DNA of 64,000 nucleotides from Candidatus Scalindua sp. (GTDB lineage: Bacteria; Planctomycetota; Brocadiia; Brocadiales; Scalinduaceae), in contig JALDRB010000004.1 of assembly GCA_031316155.1 (NCBI GenBank), forward strand, positions 124,001 through 188,000. Reading direction: 5' to 3'. The notes beneath the pieces are model-generated. The model saw nothing but the letters and a program-made list of their open reading frames with translations. It ran no database searches and was not told where the DNA came from. Shown here one piece after another: positions 51,928 to 62,155 of the stretch. Position 1 is the stretch's first letter. Each line of letters begins with the position of its first letter. The translations under genes and the position numbers were made by a program.

Positions 51928-53109
51928 TTATGTTTTAAAGAATTGTTTAATAATTGCAATAATATACGATGTATCTTCACTTTCCTGCAATGGTTCTATA
52001 GGGAGAGAACAAACCTCCTGAGTTGCTTGAATTGAATTGTTCAGAGAATCCAGAACTTTCATTTTACCAGCAAATACTTTCATTTTGTGTAGTGGCACAG
52101 GATAATAAACCATTGTACTTATGCCCTCTTCTTTTAAAAACTCCTGAAAGTCATTGCGTTTGTTGTTGTGAATTCTCATCGTGTACTGGTGATACACGCA
52201 ATCGTCAGTACTGTGAGAAATTGAGCTCCTTGTAGTTCCGGAGATTTGAGAAGTTGGAAGTGTTATACCTTTAACACTTGATAGTTCTTGATGGTAGATA
52301 GATGCAATTTTTTTTCTTCGTGCATTAAAATCATCAATAAATTTAAGCTTAGCCAGAAGAATTGCAGCCTGGAGTGTATCGAGTCTGGCGTTGTATCCAA
52401 TATGGTCTACGTTATATTTATCTTTGCCTCCATGTTTCAGGAGCATTCGAATGAGTTCTGATATTTGTTCATCATTAGTTGAAATCATGCCACCGTCTCC
52501 AAATCCTCCGAGGTTTTTAGAAGGGAAAAAGCTGAATGTACCTGCGGTACCTGTTGAACCAAGTTTTTTACCTCTCCACGCACCTCCAAATGCCTGTGCT
52601 ACATCTTCGACCACAAAAAGTTCGTGTTTTTGAGCAATATCCGTGATTTCATCCATGTTGCATGCCTGCCCATAAAGATGAACAGGAATCATTCCCACTA
52701 CGTTCGTTGAGTTCTGCGTTAAATATTCTCTGATCTTATTTGAATCAATGTTGTATGTTGCCGGGTCAATGTCAACGAATACTGGAGTTGCACCGGATCT
52801 TAAAATGGCATCTCCCGTTGCCGTGAACGTAAACGGTGTGGTGATTATCTCATCATCCCTGCTGAAATATTCCTCTCCTTTTAATTGGATCGCGATTGCT
52901 CTTAACGCAAGGACCAGTGCTTCCGTACCCGATGAAACACCAATGCAATGCTTTACTCCTATGTATTCGGCAATTTTATCTTCAAGTTCTTTGACTTCCG
53001 GGCCAAGAATCCATTTCTGTTCATCAAGGCATTTTTTTATGGCAGAGTCGATGTCTGTTTTCATGTATTCATATTCACGTTTTAAGTCAAGCATTGGTAT
53101 CTGTTTCAT
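51928..53109 (-). CDS. DegT/DnrJ/EryC1-family sugar aminotransferase
   Basis: 393 aa from the ATG at 53109 (GGAG six bases upstream), starting MKQIPMLDLKREYEYMKTDI. PLP-enzyme features: GVSSGTEALVLAL, TPFTFTATGDAI, PVFVDIDPATYNI, VVEDVAQAFGG and the PLP lysine in FFPSKNLGGFGDGG. It aminates a nucleotide keto-sugar for surface polysaccharide. It is divergent from the dTDP-sugar cluster that starts at 53748, with a repeat element between. Confidence 0.92.
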   Translation of the reverse strand: MKQIPMLDLKREYEYMKTDIDSAIKKCLDEQKWILGPEVKELEDKIAEYIGVKHCIGVSSGTEALVLALRAIAIQLKGEEYFSRDDEIITTPFTFTATGDAILRSGATPVFVDIDPATYNIDSNKIREYLTQNSTNVVGMIPVHLYGQACNMDEITDIAQKHELFVVEDVAQAFGGAWRGKKLGSTGTAGTFSFFPSKNLGGFGDGGMISTNDEQISELIRMLLKHGGKDKYNVDHIGYNARLDTLQAAILLAKLKFIDDFNARRKKIASIYHQELSSVKGITLPTSQISGTTRSSISHSTDDCVYHQYTMRIHNNKRNDFQEFLKEEGISTMVYYPVPLHKMKVFAGKMKVLDSLNNSIQATQEVCSLPIEPLQESEDTSYIIAIIKQFFKT

Positions 53110-53566
53110 TTTTTTCTCCGATATTAATGATAGAATTACAAAAATAAACCTGAACACAGGTTTTCATAGACAAAAATTTGTTGTTTTTTACTATAGCGTC
53201 TCAGTTCTATATATTTGCTTCATAACAAAATTTCTAGTATATTCGACAATCCAAGTTTAGAGCAGGATTCTGAATGAAACAATAGTCATTTATTGTGATG
53301 TGCAATGTTTTTGTCTGTTCCGTAATACAGAGAGATTATCGGAGAGAGCTGTTAATAATTTAATTGCCAATTTTCCTGCGTTTGCTTAGTTGATGGGTGA
53401 TGATTAAAATGGTTTATGATTGGTCACTTTTTTTTGCTAATTGGTGGAAAAGATTATTTAAGTAACATGAAAAGGAAGTTATGTCAAATAAAAAAGTGAA
53501 TTTAGTTTTCTTAAAATAAGGAATTCTGGTATGCTTTTAAGAGGAACTGAAGATTCTTTAATAATC
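53110..53566. other. divergent intergenic region
   Basis: Should contain the promoters of the two diverging sugar gene groups. Nothing else is recognisable before repeat copy C. Confidence 0.4.
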
Positions 53567-53689
53567 TATACTCATCTCGTAATGGTTTCGGATAAAATCC
53601 GAGATGAAATTGAGCAAGCTTTTGTCTGGGGATACCTTCACCAAGATTTGGTTTCCAGTAAAACCGTAAACCAAATCGGTTCTAGTATA
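53567..53689. repeat. intergenic palindromic repeat, copy C (123 bp)
   Basis: Has the TATACT/AGTATA ends and both hairpin halves, but lacks the central block present in copies A and B, so it is shorter. Confidence 0.88.
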
Positions 53690-53747
53690 CCTTGTACGGT
53701 GTACTGTGAATGATCGTCTTTTACGAAACCTTTAAAGGAAACTTCAT

Positions 53748-54173
53748 TTGGTAAAAAAAATTAAGGTAAGGAATTCCGGTATTATTAAATTGCAGTTTGT
53801 TGATGATTTTCCAGATGGTACCTTGGTGATAGGTGAAACGAAAAAAAATATCCCTTTTGATCCAAAGAGGATATATTATATTACTAATTTGTCAAATCCT
53901 AAAGCGGTTCGCGGTAAACATGCCCACAAAAAACTGGATCAATATATTTTTTGTGTTAGCGGTGCTTTTCGTTTGCATCTGGATGATGGTACAGTCAAAC
54001 AAAATATTACTTTAGATAGTCCTTATTACGGAATTAGATTGGGGCCAATGTTGTGGCACACAATGTCAAAATTTTCAAGAGACTGTGTCATCTTAGTTGT
54101 GGCGAGCGATTATTTTGATGAAGGTGATTACATACGGGATTATAAACAATTCATAGAATACGTAAAAAAATGA
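53748..54173 (+). CDS. fdtA: dTDP-4-oxo-6-deoxyglucose 3,4-ketoisomerase (FdtA/QdtA-like)
   Basis: 141 aa from a TTG at 53748, with AAAGGAA eight bases upstream. The small cupin of this family is clear: [11 protein letters not shown] with its catalytic histidines, [10 protein letters not shown], and LWHTMSKFS. It moves the keto group of dTDP-4-keto-6-deoxyglucose from C4 to C3. The next gene (ATG overlapping this stop) supplies the aminotransferase for the 3-keto sugar. FdtA or QdtA (different stereochemistry) cannot be told apart. Confidence 0.88.
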   Translation: MVKKIKVRNSGIIKLQFVDDFPDGTLVIGETKKNIPFDPKRIYYITNLSNPKAVRGKHAHKKLDQYIFCVSGAFRLHLDDGTVKQNITLDSPYYGIRLGPMLWHTMSKFSRDCVILVVASDYFDEGDYIRDYKQFIEYVKK

Positions 54174-55270
54174 TATATTTCTTAAGTTTGAAAGAGAGGT
54201 ATTTTCTCTACAAAAAAGAGATTGATAACGCGATCGAAGGAGTCCTCAAAAGAGGTTGGTTTATTTTGGGGAAAGAGTTGGAGAAGTTTGAAAGAGATTT
54301 AGCGAAACAACTGCAAGTTAGCTATGCGGTTGGTGTGAATTCAGGAACTGACGCTATCTTTCTGGCATTAAAAGCGCTGGAAGTTGGAACAGGAGACGAA
54401 GTCATTACCGTTGCCAATACCGCGACTGCTACCATCAGTGCAATCAGAATGACCGGAGCCGATGTTGTTTTTGCAGACATAGAGGAGGAGAGCTTTAATA
54501 TTAATCCAGAATTGATCGAAAAGAAAATTACGAAGAAAACGAAGGTAATTTTGCCTGTTCATTTATATGGTTATCCGGCTAACATTGATGCAATAAAAAA
54601 GATAGCGAGAAAACATACCTTAAAGGTAGTCGAAGATGCAGCTCAGGCGCAGGGCGCCAAGTATAAGAATAGATATGTCGGTACTCAGGGAAATATAGGA
54701 TGTTTTAGCTTTTATCCGACGAAAAACCTGGGCGCTTTCGGCGATGCCGGGGCGGTCATTACAAAAAACAAAAGGTTGGCAGAGATCATCAGGCAGTTAA
54801 GGAATTATGGTGAGATTTCTAAATATGTAAACAGCAGAGAAGGTGTGAATAGTCGTTTAGATGAAATACAGGCGGCGATATTGAATTGGGGCTTACCTAA
54901 GTTACGTCTGTGGAATAAGAGGCGGACAGCTTTGGCAAACATCTACCTGAAAGAGCTGAAGAATTTGCCCATTATTTTGCCTCCGGTTTCTGATAAAGAG
55001 CGTACGGGAGTGTGGCATCTTTTTGTCATACGCTGCAATAAGCGGGACAGGCTTAAGAAATATTTGCGAGATAGGGGGATTGAAACGGCAGTTCATTATC
55101 CAAAACCTATCTTTGAGCAAGCCGCTTATAAATTTATGAACTATTGTGGTGAAGATTTACCTGTTACCAGCAAGGTTATGTCCGAGATATTATCTTTGCC
55201 ATTGTACCCGGAGCTGAGCCATCAGGAAATCCTTGAGGTGTGCCGTGTTATAAAATCGTTTTATAAATAA
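54170..55270 (+). CDS. fdtB: dTDP-3-amino-3,6-dideoxyhexose transaminase (FdtB/QdtB-like)
   Basis: 366 aa. DegT-family aminotransferase with [27 protein letters not shown] text, [14 protein letters not shown] and the PLP lysine in [15 protein letters not shown]. Overlaps the isomerase stop codon by four bases (ATGA). It should add the amino group at C3 of the sugar made by the isomerase, giving dTDP-Fuc3N or Qui3N. Confidence 0.9.
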   Translation: MIYFLSLKERYFLYKKEIDNAIEGVLKRGWFILGKELEKFERDLAKQLQVSYAVGVNSGTDAIFLALKALEVGTGDEVITVANTATATISAIRMTGADVVFADIEEESFNINPELIEKKITKKTKVILPVHLYGYPANIDAIKKIARKHTLKVVEDAAQAQGAKYKNRYVGTQGNIGCFSFYPTKNLGAFGDAGAVITKNKRLAEIIRQLRNYGEISKYVNSREGVNSRLDEIQAAILNWGLPKLRLWNKRRTALANIYLKELKNLPIILPPVSDKERTGVWHLFVIRCNKRDRLKKYLRDRGIETAVHYPKPIFEQAAYKFMNYCGEDLPVTSKVMSEILSLPLYPELSHQEILEVCRVIKSFYK

Positions 55271-55408
55271 AACGGACAGTTATTTCTTTGAACGTAAAAT
55301 TGTTTCTCTTATTTTTACCTCTTAATTATTTTATAATCCGCGAATACGTCAAAGATGGGTTCTTCTAAAAAAAACAAAGACATTCACTTCATTTGTCTGG
55401 ATGAGCTT

Positions 55409-56524
55409 ATGAGAAAAAAGATACTTGTTACCGGTGGATCCGGCTTTATTGGTACGAATTTTATTCGGCATGTGCTGAATGTTCAGCCTGACTGGTACCT
55501 GGTTAACCTGGATTTACTTACCTATGCCGGCAATCCTCATAATTTCCATGACATTACTCCTGAGATGAAGAAAAGACTTCGCTTTGTACGGGGAGACGTG
55601 AGGGATGCTGCTCTTCTTGCCCAACTGTTTTCAGAAGCTAACTTTGATTGTGTTGTTCACTTTGCTGCCGAATCTCATGTTGACAGATCAATCCTCGGAC
55701 CAAAGGCTTTTTTAGAAACAAATGTTCATGGTACATTTACTGTTCTGGGAGAGAGTCTTGCACACTGGGAAAACAAAGGCAGGCCTGAGGAATTTCGTTT
55801 TCTGCATATATCCACTGATGAAGTATATGGGAGCCTTGGTCCTCAAGGTTATTTTACTGAAGAGACACCCTATAATCCTTCAAGCCCTTATTCTGCTTCA
55901 AAGGCTGCTTCGGACCATTTTGTCAAGGCCTACTTTCATACATATAATTTGCCTGCCATTATTACCAACTGTTCCAACAATTACGGCCCATTTCAATTTC
56001 CGGAGAAGCTTATTCCTCTTATGATTTTGAACATCATAGAACGAGACCGTCTGCCAGTATATGGTGATGGGAAAAATATTCGTGATTGGCTCTATGTTAT
56101 AGATCATTGCGAGGCGGTTCTTAAGGTTATTGAAAGAGGTACGCCGGGGAATACCTACAATATAGGCGGGAATTCTGAGCGTGAAAATATAGACATTGTC
56201 CATCTTCTCTGTGACCACATTGATAAGCGTTTGGGGCGTTCGGGTAAGGAAACGAGTCGGCAATTAATCCAGTTTGTCAGCGATCGTCCGGGACATGATC
56301 GCCGTTATGCGATTGACTCAACAAAAATACAGAGAGAACTGGGTTGGAGTCCCCGGTTCAGATTTGAGGAAGCGATAGAAATTACCATTGATTGGTATCT
56401 GGAGAATATGGATTGGGTGAATTCTGTACGAAGCGGAGAATGTCGCAAGTGGATTGAAGAGAATTATGGAGATCGTGGTAAAAAATATTCATCAATTGGC
56501 ATAAAGAGAAACAACTCCATGTAA
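55409..56524 (+). CDS. rfbB: dTDP-glucose 4,6-dehydratase
   Basis: 371 aa from ATG 55409 (an ATG at 55355 would add 18 unusual residues). Rossmann motif TGGSGFIGTNFIRHVL, FAAESHVDRSI, STDEVYGSLG and YSASKAASDHF are textbook for the family. It makes dTDP-4-keto-6-deoxyglucose, the substrate of the isomerase two genes upstream. The glucose-1-phosphate thymidylyltransferase (RfbA) that feeds it is not in the window. Confidence 0.95.
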   Translation: MRKKILVTGGSGFIGTNFIRHVLNVQPDWYLVNLDLLTYAGNPHNFHDITPEMKKRLRFVRGDVRDAALLAQLFSEANFDCVVHFAAESHVDRSILGPKAFLETNVHGTFTVLGESLAHWENKGRPEEFRFLHISTDEVYGSLGPQGYFTEETPYNPSSPYSASKAASDHFVKAYFHTYNLPAIITNCSNNYGPFQFPEKLIPLMILNIIERDRLPVYGDGKNIRDWLYVIDHCEAVLKVIERGTPGNTYNIGGNSERENIDIVHLLCDHIDKRLGRSGKETSRQLIQFVSDRPGHDRRYAIDSTKIQRELGWSPRFRFEEAIEITIDWYLENMDWVNSVRSGECRKWIEENYGDRGKKYSSIGIKRNNSM

Positions 56525-56575
56525 ATCTAGCACACATGTGATATGTGATACGGACTTCAAGTTCCGGGTCTCATG

Positions 56576-57778
56576 TTAAAATGATACCTCATTAATGCTG
56601 AAGATCGCACTCAGCATGGATATAACAATTGCACCAATTGCACATCCCATAACCAGTATCAAAACAGGTTCTGCCAGAGAGATTAACCTCTTTATTCTAT
56701 GTTCCACATCGGTATCCAGGGTGTCCGAGACCCGTATCAACATCTCATCAAGAGTTCCGGTTTCTTCTCCCACGGTGAGTAAATGGTATGCGATTCCCGG
56801 GAAAAATTTTTTTGGGCCTAATGGGATAATTAATCCTTTTCCTGCCTTTATGTCCGGTTTTATTTCCTCAATAATTCCTGCCAGATATGCATTACTGATT
56901 ACGGCTTTTGAAATATCAATAGAATGTAACAGCGGTACTCCATTTTCAAGTAATGTGCCTAATGTCCTCGAGAAACGGGACACATCAATTCTCCAGAATA
57001 TATTTCCGAGTATGGGGATCCTGAGTCTTTTTTGATCAATACTTTTCTGGATATTATTTTGTTTCCTTAGTCGCTGGTAGAGAAGATACATCCCAACGAG
57101 AAAAAGAATAGCAATCCAACCGAATTTTGTCACGATGCTGCTAAGATTGATTAAAAGCTGGGTAGAAAGCGGTAACGCAATACCAACCTCCTCAAAAATA
57201 GTGGAGAATTTGGGTATTACCAGTAGTATTAAGGCCGCAACGGACAATATTCCGGCAAAAATGAGAAACACAGGATACATGAGTGATGAGGTTATTTCTG
57301 ATCGGATTCTCTGTACCCTTTCCATAAATGTTCCTAATCGTTTTAATACCTTTGGTAAAACACCGCTTTCCTCACCTGCCAGAACCATATTTACATAAAC
57401 GGTAGAGAAGATGTTAGGAAATGTGGTGAGCGATGCTGCCAAAGATTTTCCACTTTTTACTCCCTCGAGAATCTCAAGAATCATTTCCTTAAAATTATTG
57501 TTCTCCTGTGCTTCAGATAATATTTTTAAACTCCTGTCAAGGGGAATTCCGCTGTCAAGGAGTACACCAAGCTCCTGCGTAAAAAATATCGTAGATTTTT
57601 TTATGGAACGGTCAGAGAAGAAATTACTCTTTCTTGAGGCTTTAACTTCCTCAAGATTTAAGACAACATATCCAGATTTCTGCAGGAAAGCTATTAACTC
57701 TGCTTTGCTTCTCACCGTTTTTTTTCCTTCTACAACGGCACTGCCTCGTGTCAGAATGCGGTATTTAAATGTACTCAT
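56576..57778 (-). CDS. gspF: type II secretion / type IV pilus inner-membrane protein (GspF/PilC)
   Basis: 400 aa, normal length. Two copies of the T2SF domain (LGVLLDSGIPLDRSLKIL and LGTLLENGVPLLHSIDISKA) and three membrane segments, with GEESGVLPKVL and GEETGTLDEMLIRV motifs. It is the platform protein for pseudopilus assembly. It is the last gene of the leftward cluster L-M-C-F; no ATPase (GspE), secretin or pseudopilin lies here. Confidence 0.93.
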   Translation of the reverse strand: MSTFKYRILTRGSAVVEGKKTVRSKAELIAFLQKSGYVVLNLEEVKASRKSNFFSDRSIKKSTIFFTQELGVLLDSGIPLDRSLKILSEAQENNNFKEMILEILEGVKSGKSLAASLTTFPNIFSTVYVNMVLAGEESGVLPKVLKRLGTFMERVQRIRSEITSSLMYPVFLIFAGILSVAALILLVIPKFSTIFEEVGIALPLSTQLLINLSSIVTKFGWIAILFLVGMYLLYQRLRKQNNIQKSIDQKRLRIPILGNIFWRIDVSRFSRTLGTLLENGVPLLHSIDISKAVISNAYLAGIIEEIKPDIKAGKGLIIPLGPKKFFPGIAYHLLTVGEETGTLDEMLIRVSDTLDTDVEHRIKRLISLAEPVLILVMGCAIGAIVISMLSAIFSINEVSF

Positions 57779-57808
57779 AATTCAATTTCTTTTGTTATTT
57801 TCCCGGGT

Positions 57809-58471
57809 TCATTCGGGTATTTCACTTTCCGTCGATTTGTTTTCCTTTTCAGGGTCAGCATACAGTTTTAAAATAATTTCCTCTCCCTGCCAGTCAAGTT
57901 TTACCTGGTCAGATTCTATACTCTTTACCTTGTACCCCTCTATAACATCGGTTTCTTCAATATATATCATTTTCTGGTTCCTGACGCCTATATTGGGATT
58001 ATTTATCATTGCCTTCTTAACTTTTCCCACCATTATTATTCCGTATAAGACAATCTTTTTCGGCGGTTTAGGCGGTGTTTTAATTATTGGAACTATATGT
58101 TCCGGTATTATTGGTTCCGGGAGCTTGGGTTTTATAACCCACTCTTTCCTTTCAGCAGAGAAAATATTCTTGGAAAAAATGATGTCAAAATCTTCCTTAC
58201 TTTTATTTTCTTTGTTCGATATGATGGTAGCAAGTTTTTTGTTCTCAAGATTCTGAGTGTTTTCCGAACTATTTGTGTCCATGTGTAAAGTGGAATTCTC
58301 CCTTTTTGTGGAGATGGAGTATAATGCAACGCTGATAATGCCCAGTATTAAGAGAAGACAGAGAAGTCCGAGATTGATAGTGTATAATACATATCTTGAA
58401 CCATAAAAAGTCTTTAAGGTGATATGAGTCTCTGGTTTCTTGTTGTGTATCAGGTTATCTGTATTTATCAT
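57809..58471 (-). CDS. GspC/PilP-like inner-membrane protein
   Basis: 220 aa. One membrane segment (YTINLGLLCLLLILGIISVA, about 30-50), a low-complexity linker, IIFSKNIFSAER, a proline-rich stretch and a small beta domain (KIVLYGIIMVGKVKKAMIN, VIEGYKVKSIESDQVKLDWQ). This is the layout of GspC homology-region proteins or PilP. Position in a Gsp-like cluster supports the call; sequence alone is weak. Confidence 0.7.
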   Translation of the reverse strand: MINTDNLIHNKKPETHITLKTFYGSRYVLYTINLGLLCLLLILGIISVALYSISTKRENSTLHMDTNSSENTQNLENKKLATIISNKENKSKEDFDIIFSKNIFSAERKEWVIKPKLPEPIIPEHIVPIIKTPPKPPKKIVLYGIIMVGKVKKAMINNPNIGVRNQKMIYIEETDVIEGYKVKSIESDQVKLDWQGEEIILKLYADPEKENKSTESEIPE

Positions 58472-58500
58472 ATATGCCGGGTTTAAGATTGCCGTTTCTT

Positions 58501-59100
58501 TTACGCTTTTGTTTCCAGCTTTGCTATCGTTGAGAGTGTTATAGTTGCAGATACTCCTGTTGAGATATCAAAACCGGAACTTCTCAATTTAAGCTCGTCT
58601 ACGAAAATAAGTTTTTCGTTTTCATATTCTATATTGTACAGAAATGATTGTATCTTTTCCATTTTATCGACATCGTTTATTTCAATTTTCGCATGAATAA
58701 CCATTAATGAGGGTTTATCGGTAATCAACTTACCTTTTTTGGAAGAACTTCTCGAAACGAGGATTCCGTTTTTCCTGGCAACATTTTTAATAAATTCCTG
58801 CAAATTGGCCTGAGCCAGATCCTCGGTTTTACTGAGAAAGAAAAATTTTTCAAGATTACTGTACGAAGATTCCAATTCTTTCAGTGTGTTCTGATATGAT
58901 TCTTCTTTTCCTAGAAGGGAACGGTATTTTTCTAATAGGTTACTCTTCATGGATAATGTGTCGTCCAATTTACGAATAGAGTGAAACAAGGGACTCAGGA
59001 ACGTTGAGTTGAGAATGATTACCATGACTATGAATATGGCGATACCTGAAAAAATAATAGTCCTTTTATTAAATTTATTTAGGAGCAGATTTTTCATCAT
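58501..59100 (-). CDS. GspM/PilO-like protein
   Basis: 199 aa, one membrane helix (IIFSGIAIFIVMVIILNSTF), a coiled coil and a ferredoxin-like C-terminal domain (VDKMEKIQSFLYNIEYENEK). The architecture is that of GspM or PilO. It overlaps the GspL-like gene by four bases. Confidence 0.75.
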   Translation of the reverse strand: MMKNLLLNKFNKRTIIFSGIAIFIVMVIILNSTFLSPLFHSIRKLDDTLSMKSNLLEKYRSLLGKEESYQNTLKELESSYSNLEKFFFLSKTEDLAQANLQEFIKNVARKNGILVSRSSSKKGKLITDKPSLMVIHAKIEINDVDKMEKIQSFLYNIEYENEKLIFVDELKLRSSGFDISTGVSATITLSTIAKLETKA

Positions 59101-60338
59101 TGTTTTATATTAACCTTTATGTTGAACTGTTCCTTTCCATCACGTCCCTTTGTAACCGGGGAGGTAAATTTTACCTGACTGAAGAGCGGAGAACTTTCAA
59201 GTACTGTTAATACTGTTGTTCCTGATAATCCACTCCCCTCTATCTGAAAATAATCATCTTTCATTGATACTTCTTTTATCCACGCATCATCGGGTAAAAC
59301 CCTGGTAAGCTCGGCGAGCAGATCAATTCTTCGGCTGCTTATGGCGGTGATTTCGTTGATTTTTCTCGATTTTTCCAGGATTTTTTCTGCCTCTTCTCTT
59401 ATTTTACTAACCCTGTTTACTCCGGGTTGCAGTTCCTGAAGTTGTGTGTTGATTGTGTTTGTTGCCTTGCTCTTTTTATGCTTTATGATAGAGGGTATTG
59501 CAAAAGCAAAAGAAATAAGCAAAAGGATAAGGACACCGGTCAGCATATGTTGAGATACAATTTTTTTTCTGTTTGACTTTAAAATGTCAAATTTATCCAA
59601 ATATTCTGATACTCCATTGAGTGCGGCAGCCAGTGACTCCTTGCCTCTTTCCCACATCTCAACCTTTATGTCAGCTTGATCAAAACAAAGGTTGTCGTTA
59701 ACATCACTGCCCAGTAAAATCAACTTTTCTGGTTTTATTTCATCAATCTTTTCTGCTAAACCATTACGATTTTTGATCAGTAATGATTGAACCAGTGTTC
59801 GTCCTTCGTAACAGTTGAGCGTAGTAGCACTGGCACATTTGTTGAGAACGATAACCATATGATCATTAACAAAAGGAATGAAAGTGAGCGAAGAAATAAT
59901 TATACGTGTGGGTTTGATATTCAGGGCTTCGAGTTTTACCAACAGATCGTCTAATTCTTCTCTCTTAATGGCAAAGATAAAGACTTTTTCTCCATGTCCG
60001 GGAGATATTGAAGGGTAGATGTCGTAGTACACATCGCTTTCAGAATAGAGAATAAAACTGTCAAGTTGATATGAGATTGATTTTTTCAGCTCATGGATAC
60101 TCGAACCTGGCAATTCAAGCTCTCTTACGATAGTTTTTTCCCTTGGCCATGACAAAATGACCTCATGACTATGGAAATTTTGAGCATCAATCAGTGGTTT
60201 CAGATCAAGAGAATCCTTAAGAAAGAAGTCCTTAACAACCATACTTTCAAACGTACAGCGGAAAAACTTCTGGGATACCTTCGATATTGTTAGATCGTTT
60301 TCTTGTATTGATAAACCAACACTTTTAGGGAAAAACAT
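59097..60338 (-). CDS. GspL/PilM-PilN-like fused protein
   Basis: 413 aa. Residues ~1-240 are an actin-like PilM/GspL cytoplasmic domain (SVGLSIQENDLTISKVSQKF, ILSWPREKTIVRELELPGSS), a membrane helix at about 265-285 (VLILLLISFAFAIPSI), then a PilN-like periplasmic domain (LLAELTRVLPDDAWIKEVSM). Combining PilM and PilN in one chain is what GspL does. It should anchor the assembly platform with GspM and the ATPase. First gene of the cluster. Confidence 0.82.
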   Translation of the reverse strand: MFFPKSVGLSIQENDLTISKVSQKFFRCTFESMVVKDFFLKDSLDLKPLIDAQNFHSHEVILSWPREKTIVRELELPGSSIHELKKSISYQLDSFILYSESDVYYDIYPSISPGHGEKVFIFAIKREELDDLLVKLEALNIKPTRIIISSLTFIPFVNDHMVIVLNKCASATTLNCYEGRTLVQSLLIKNRNGLAEKIDEIKPEKLILLGSDVNDNLCFDQADIKVEMWERGKESLAAALNGVSEYLDKFDILKSNRKKIVSQHMLTGVLILLLISFAFAIPSIIKHKKSKATNTINTQLQELQPGVNRVSKIREEAEKILEKSRKINEITAISSRRIDLLAELTRVLPDDAWIKEVSMKDDYFQIEGSGLSGTTVLTVLESSPLFSQVKFTSPVTKGRDGKEQFNIKVNIKQ

Positions 60339-60560
60339 TTTTTATCAGAACGCAGCTTACCGGGTAGAGTAGATTGAAAACAGCAATACCCTTTGTAAAG
60401 TGAATTATTTCATTATACTACTTAAGATATTTAAGTCAATAGCTTTAAGACATCTCAGCATTAACAGTCATTGTTGATTACCAATTATGTAGGTCAAGGA
60501 TTCTAACAGGTTATGAAGAATAATTTGATAAAGTGTTATGCTATTAATGAGGTTAACTCG

Positions 60561-61715
60561 TTACAGATATTGTATATCTTTTAAAATGTCAAGTAATTTC
60601 TCTAATTCATCTTCGGTATGCGTTGCCATAATCGTGATCCTCAGTCTGCTTGACTCATCCGGAACCGTAGGCGGGCGAATGGCCGGGATTAGTATTCCTC
60701 TCTTAAACAGAAATTCTGATACCTCCAATGCTTTCCTGGCGTTTCCAATTATAATAGGTATGATGGGGCTTTCTGAGGGGATTATTTTCAGGTCAAATGC
60801 TTTCAGTCTATCTTTGAGGTAGTGAGTATTCCTCCAAAGTGATTCCCGAAGGGTATGATCTTTTCTGAGTAACTCGATTCCCGCAATAGATGCCGCGCAA
60901 ACAGCAGGGGGAAGAGCGGTAGTGTAGATAAAAGTTCTCGCTCTATTTCTGAGATAATTGATTAAGTCGGTATCTCCTGAGACAAATCCTCCCAGACTCC
61001 CTATAGCCTTACTTAAGGTGCCTATAACGATATTGATCTCACTATGTAAACCAAAATGCTCAACAACTCCGGTTCCGTTTTTTCCGAATACACCTGTGCC
61101 GTGAGCCTCATCAACCATAATCATCGCGTGGTGATTGCGGGCAATAGTAACAATATCAGGAAGAGGTGCTAAATCTCCATCCATACTGAAAACGGTATCC
61201 GTAACAATTAATTTTCGTCGAAAATGTGTTGAATTTTTAAGTATTTTTTCAAGCTTTATCAGATCGCAATGTGGATAGACTCGAAAGGTGGCACCGGATA
61301 ACCGACAACCGTCAATAATACTCGCATGATTCAGTTTGTCGCAGATGATTAAGTCCTCTTTCCCCGCCAACGCACATATTGTGCCAACGTTAGCCATATA
61401 ACCCGTTGGAAAGATAATGGTAGAGTTCCTGTTTTTAAGTCTTGATATTTCGTATTCAAGTTTTTCATGCAATACCATATTCCCGGACACCAACCTTGAT
61501 GCACCGGCTCCCCATCCATATTGATTTACCGCCTTTATAACAGCATTTATTATAAACGGATGATTTGCAAGGCCAAGGTAATTATTTGAACAGAAGGATA
61601 GGTAGGTTTGGTTTTCGATTTGTATATAAGGTCCTTGTGCTCCTTCAATACTCTTATACTCTCTGTAAAGGGCAGATTTTTTGATCTTTTCTAATTCATG
61701 TGATATCTCTCTCAT
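60561..61715 (-). CDS. bioF: 8-amino-7-oxononanoate synthase / alpha-oxoamine synthase
   Basis: 384 aa with GGAGAG upstream. Family landmarks are SNNYLGLANHP, GAGASRLVSGN, FPTGYMANVG, DKLNHASIIDG, TDTVFSMDGDLAPL, VDEAHGTGVFG and the PLP lysine in GTLSKAIGSLGGF. BioF joins pimeloyl thioester and alanine in biotin synthesis; 2-amino-3-ketobutyrate CoA ligase is the close alternative and no other bio gene is adjacent to decide. Confidence 0.88.
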   Translation of the reverse strand: MREISHELEKIKKSALYREYKSIEGAQGPYIQIENQTYLSFCSNNYLGLANHPFIINAVIKAVNQYGWGAGASRLVSGNMVLHEKLEYEISRLKNRNSTIIFPTGYMANVGTICALAGKEDLIICDKLNHASIIDGCRLSGATFRVYPHCDLIKLEKILKNSTHFRRKLIVTDTVFSMDGDLAPLPDIVTIARNHHAMIMVDEAHGTGVFGKNGTGVVEHFGLHSEINIVIGTLSKAIGSLGGFVSGDTDLINYLRNRARTFIYTTALPPAVCAASIAGIELLRKDHTLRESLWRNTHYLKDRLKAFDLKIIPSESPIIPIIIGNARKALEVSEFLFKRGILIPAIRPPTVPDESSRLRITIMATHTEDELEKLLDILKDIQYL

Positions 61716-61991
61716 ATCATCTCTCCTGGAGATTCTGCTCTCTCATTAACAGCTTTGTTAAGAAATTCATATTGCCAATAACGTTTGTTCTTATATAATG
61801 TGTTAGAGCATTTGTAAATAATAAACAGAATCAAGAGAGGAAGGGGGTAATACTCATAACTCCCGACTTCGACAGGCTAACTGGGATTAACAAGAAAGAG
61901 TCTGTTCATCGATAGTATAAGTGATTTTTTTCGTCTATGGCAATAGTAATTTCTGACCATCTGATTTTACATTATCCATACGTGGTCAGGG

Positions 61992-62137
61992 TATACTCAT
62001 CTCGTAATGGTTTTCGGACCTGCCTGTGCGTAAGGAACGCATGCAGATAGGTAAAATCCGAGATAAAATTGAGCGAGCATAACTGCAACCAAGATTTGGT
62101 TACCAGTAAAACAGGAAACCAAATCGGTTTTAGTATA
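61992..62137. repeat. intergenic palindromic repeat, copy D, with nested insertion
   Basis: TATACT/AGTATA ends as in the other copies. A 33-base imperfect palindrome (62019-62051; CCTGCCTGTGCG...) is inserted between GGA and TAAAATCC, which are contiguous in the other copies. It ends 18 bases before the cutA start. Confidence 0.88.
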
Positions 62138-62155
62138 TTAGGTTAAGGGGTAAAA

